Shown one piece after another: positions 62,621 through 64,000 of a DNA stretch of 64,000 nt. The stretch lies in NCBI RefSeq assembly GCF_045679545.1, contig NZ_CP166194.1, positions 3,286,001 to 3,350,000 of the forward strand, in the 5' to 3' direction. Made by a program: the position numbers and the translations under genes. The notes under the pieces are model-generated. The model had not been told where the DNA came from. It made no database searches and worked only from the letters and a program-made list of their open reading frames with translations. The stretch's first letter is position 1. Every line of letters begins with the position of its first letter. The stretch is from Enterovibrio sp045679545. GTDB lineage: Bacteria > Pseudomonadota > Gammaproteobacteria > Enterobacterales > Vibrionaceae.

Positions 62621-63127
62621 TTAATTCTGGTTGTCGAATGGGAACAGGTAGTTTGGAGCAACAGAGACTGCAAGCCAACGGTTTTCCCAGTTTTGAATGA
62701 GCCAAAATTGAGGCAATTGATAATAGGTCAGTCTAAAAGGCTCAACGTGTTGGCCTCTATCCACCACCAAGGTCGCTGGCGATCGTAAATTGGGCTTGAG
62801 CTTACTGTAGGTGTCACCATCTATTTCAGTACCTGAAAGATTCAGCCAACGATTTGCCAATTCAGTTGCTGATACATCAAGCGCTTTGTCTGTTTGCCAA
62901 GGCGACCCATTGGTTAGGGTGAAATCAGGGAACTTTAGTGCCAACGGCGAAACGTGGTCAGGCATCAGAGCGATCACACCCTCAGGAAGTACCTGTTCGA
63001 CATGCTGAGGCTTATCGTTTTCTGCCAATTTTGCGCGGATGTAATCAGGCAAGTTAATCGCGGCAATGAACATAAGAATGCCGATGATCAGAAAGTTGTT
63101 AAAGGAACGACGGGAAGGTCTTGCCAT
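62621..63127 (-). CDS. Conserved single-pass membrane-anchored protein
   Basis: 168 residues. One N-terminal helix (about 10-28: NFLIIGILMFIAAINL) after a basic start (MARPSRRS), then a soluble mostly periplasmic domain with no motif I recognise. It is four bases upstream of mutM, in an rpmB-rpmG-mutM region where vibrios keep a similar gene, as I recall. Function unknown. Confidence 0.75.
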   Translation of the reverse strand: MARPSRRSFNNFLIIGILMFIAAINLPDYIRAKLAENDKPQHVEQVLPEGVIALMPDHVSPLALKFPDFTLTNGSPWQTDKALDVSATELANRWLNLSGTEIDGDTYSKLKPNLRSPATLVVDRGQHVEPFRLTYYQLPQFWLIQNWENRWLAVSVAPNYLFPFDNQN

Positions 63128-63222
63128 TGTTTGGTCTCAGCCATTGGACATGACTAAAGTGTATATCCGGAAGTGGCTGATTTACAGTTATATGCGAGTG
63201 TGTAGCTCAAATTGCAGACATA

Positions 63223-63252
63223 AAAAAACCCAGCCAAGGCTGAGTTTTTTCG
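63223..63252 (-). terminator. rpmBG terminator
   Basis: CAGCC AA GGCTG extended by AAC/GTT across one mismatch, with runs of A and T. On the minus strand it follows rpmG. Confidence 0.7.
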
Positions 63253-63268
63253 CAAAGCAGAAAATCAA

Positions 63269-63436
63269 TTACTTGATTTTAGCTTCTTTGTACATAACGT
63301 GTTGACGAACAACTGGATCAAATTTCTTGATCTCAAATTTGCCCGGCATATTACGCTTGTTTTTGTCGGTAGTGTAGAAGTGGCCTGTACCAGCAGATGA
63401 TACTAGACGGATCTTCTCACGAATGCCTTTAGCCAT
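63269..63436 (-). CDS. rpmG: 50S ribosomal protein L33
   Basis: 55 residues, exactly the family length. My translation begins MAKGIREKIRLVSSAGTGHF and ends KKFDPVVRQHVMYKEAKIK. The zinc-ligand cysteines are absent, so it is the C-minus type found in E. coli. It lies 13 bases after rpmB in the rpmBG operon. Confidence 0.97.
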   Translation of the reverse strand: MAKGIREKIRLVSSAGTGHFYTTDKNKRNMPGKFEIKKFDPVVRQHVMYKEAKIK

Positions 63437-63449
63437 TCTTTAAATCCTC

Positions 63450-63686
63450 TTAAACGTTCTCACCACGGGCGCGGATGTCTGTAAGAACAGCATCAATGCC
63501 TTTCTTGTCGATGATGCGCATACCTTTAGGGGTAAGACGCAGTTTAACGAAGCGGTTTTCGCTTTCTACCCAGAAACGATGAGTTTGCAGGTTCGGCAGA
63601 AAACGACGCTTGGTGGCGTTACGTGCGTGCGAACGGTTGTTACCCGTTACAGGACGCTTGCCAGTTACTTGGCATACTCGTGACAT
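63450..63686 (-). CDS. rpmB: 50S ribosomal protein L28
   Basis: 78 residues from ATG 63686 (RBS GGAGAG), as in E. coli. SRVCQVTGKRPVTGNNRSHA is the N-terminal signature. The longer frame from 63749 is not supported. It heads the rpmB-rpmG operon downstream of radC on the same strand. Confidence 0.97.
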   Translation of the reverse strand: MSRVCQVTGKRPVTGNNRSHARNATKRRFLPNLQTHRFWVESENRFVKLRLTPKGMRIIDKKGIDAVLTDIRARGENV

Positions 63687-63875
63687 GAATGTCTCTCCAA
63701 ATCGTTTCAGCTCGATATCAACCTTGTCCGCCAGTCCTGCAAAAAACAAGGTCAGGCTCTAGGTCAAGGCTATCAAAGGTGGCGCATTATACTAACTGTC
63801 TTCCCATTGCTCAAGTCCCGAGCAGATCCTTTTATCATTTTTTGATCGTTTTTTAACGGCTTTGGCTTGAAAAGC

Positions 63876-64000
63876 CTATATCCAGCCACGTTCAGCGAAA
63901 GAGACAACGTCTCCATCACCAATAACCATGTGATCAAGCAACCGGATATCGACCAACGACAGCGCATCAGCGATGCGTGACGTGATATGACGATCTGCAG
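63876..64000 (-). CDS. radC: RadC/JAB-domain protein, C-terminal fragment
   Basis: The window edge cuts the gene; 40 residues and a stop remain. The reading frame gives ADRHITSRIADALSLVDIRL and then LLDHMVIGDGDVVSFAERGW-I, matching the RadC C-terminus. The Asp belongs to the JAMM metal motif, whose histidines are outside. The gene order radC-rpmB-rpmG-mutM is that of E. coli. Confidence 0.92.
   Translation of the reverse strand, partial: ADRHITSRIADALSLVDIRLLDHMVIGDGDVVSFAERGWI

Noticed and set aside
63773..63967. 64-residue frame at the right end
   Set aside because: Overlaps the true RadC C-terminal frame, which ends at 63876 and matches the family.
1..64000. CRISPR arrays, insertion sequences, tRNA or rRNA genes
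   Set aside because: Looked for regular repeats, transposase motifs and cloverleaf/CCA patterns; none seen by eye.

Overview
The window is a gap-free stretch of core chromosome from a member of the Vibrionaceae. I infer this from an AphA-type quorum-sensing regulator at the left edge, the close match of most proteins to Vibrio/Photobacterium/Grimontia-type sequences, and an LPS core locus of the KdkA/OpsX type. The genus cannot be fixed by eye. I see no insertion sequence, prophage, CRISPR array, rRNA or tRNA. Almost every gene is housekeeping, and the gene order in blocks resembles that of E. coli and Vibrio.

Left part (1-16.7 kb): aphA with a long regulatory leader. A methionine block follows (metF, metBL, divergent metJ, with tandem Met boxes in both control regions). 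Then come malic enzyme, rpmE, priA, cytR, ftsN, hslVU (with a probable heat-shock promoter), menA, rraA and zapB.

Middle part (17-45 kb): glpK without glpF beside it, glpX, and an EmrAB-type efflux pair divergent from a cysteine-rich SufR-like regulator that is probably co-transcribed with fpr. These are followed by a DUF3135 gene, an orphan CHMI-like isomerase, tpiA, trmL, a chemoreceptor, cpxRA divergent from cpxP (a cluster of CpxR boxes lies between), fieF and pfkA. Next are cysE, gpsA, secB and yibN on the minus strand, then gpmI-envC-yibQ on the plus strand and kbl-tdh and a TetR regulator on the minus strand.

Right part (44.7-61 kb): the LPS core locus. It holds hldD, an LpxM-type acyltransferase, a hexapeptide acyltransferase, waaF, another GT9 enzyme and a three-gene activation module (EcbF/BcbF-like HAD phosphatase, a nucleotidyltransferase-kinase fusion and a second nucleotidyltransferase). 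A convergent WavE-like gene follows, then a gtrB-gtrA-membrane protein cassette, waaA, kdkA, an OpsX-type heptosyltransferase I, waaE and a further GT9 gene. Together these build the heptose/Kdo core and probably decorate it with a small activated group and a polyprenol-linked sugar. The right edge (61.2-64 kb) has coaD, mutM, a small membrane-anchored protein, rpmG, rpmB and the 3' end of radC.

The most unusual content is the activation module at 49.5-52.2 kb with WavE. Next are the aphA leader (a LuxR/HapR-type palindrome plus a terminator-like hairpin just before the start codon), the SufR-like/fpr unit with its palindrome, and a possible sRNA in the cpxP 3' end. Start codons were moved inward from the longest reading frame wherever a ribosome binding site and family length supported it. 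All family assignments are from recall, without database searches.
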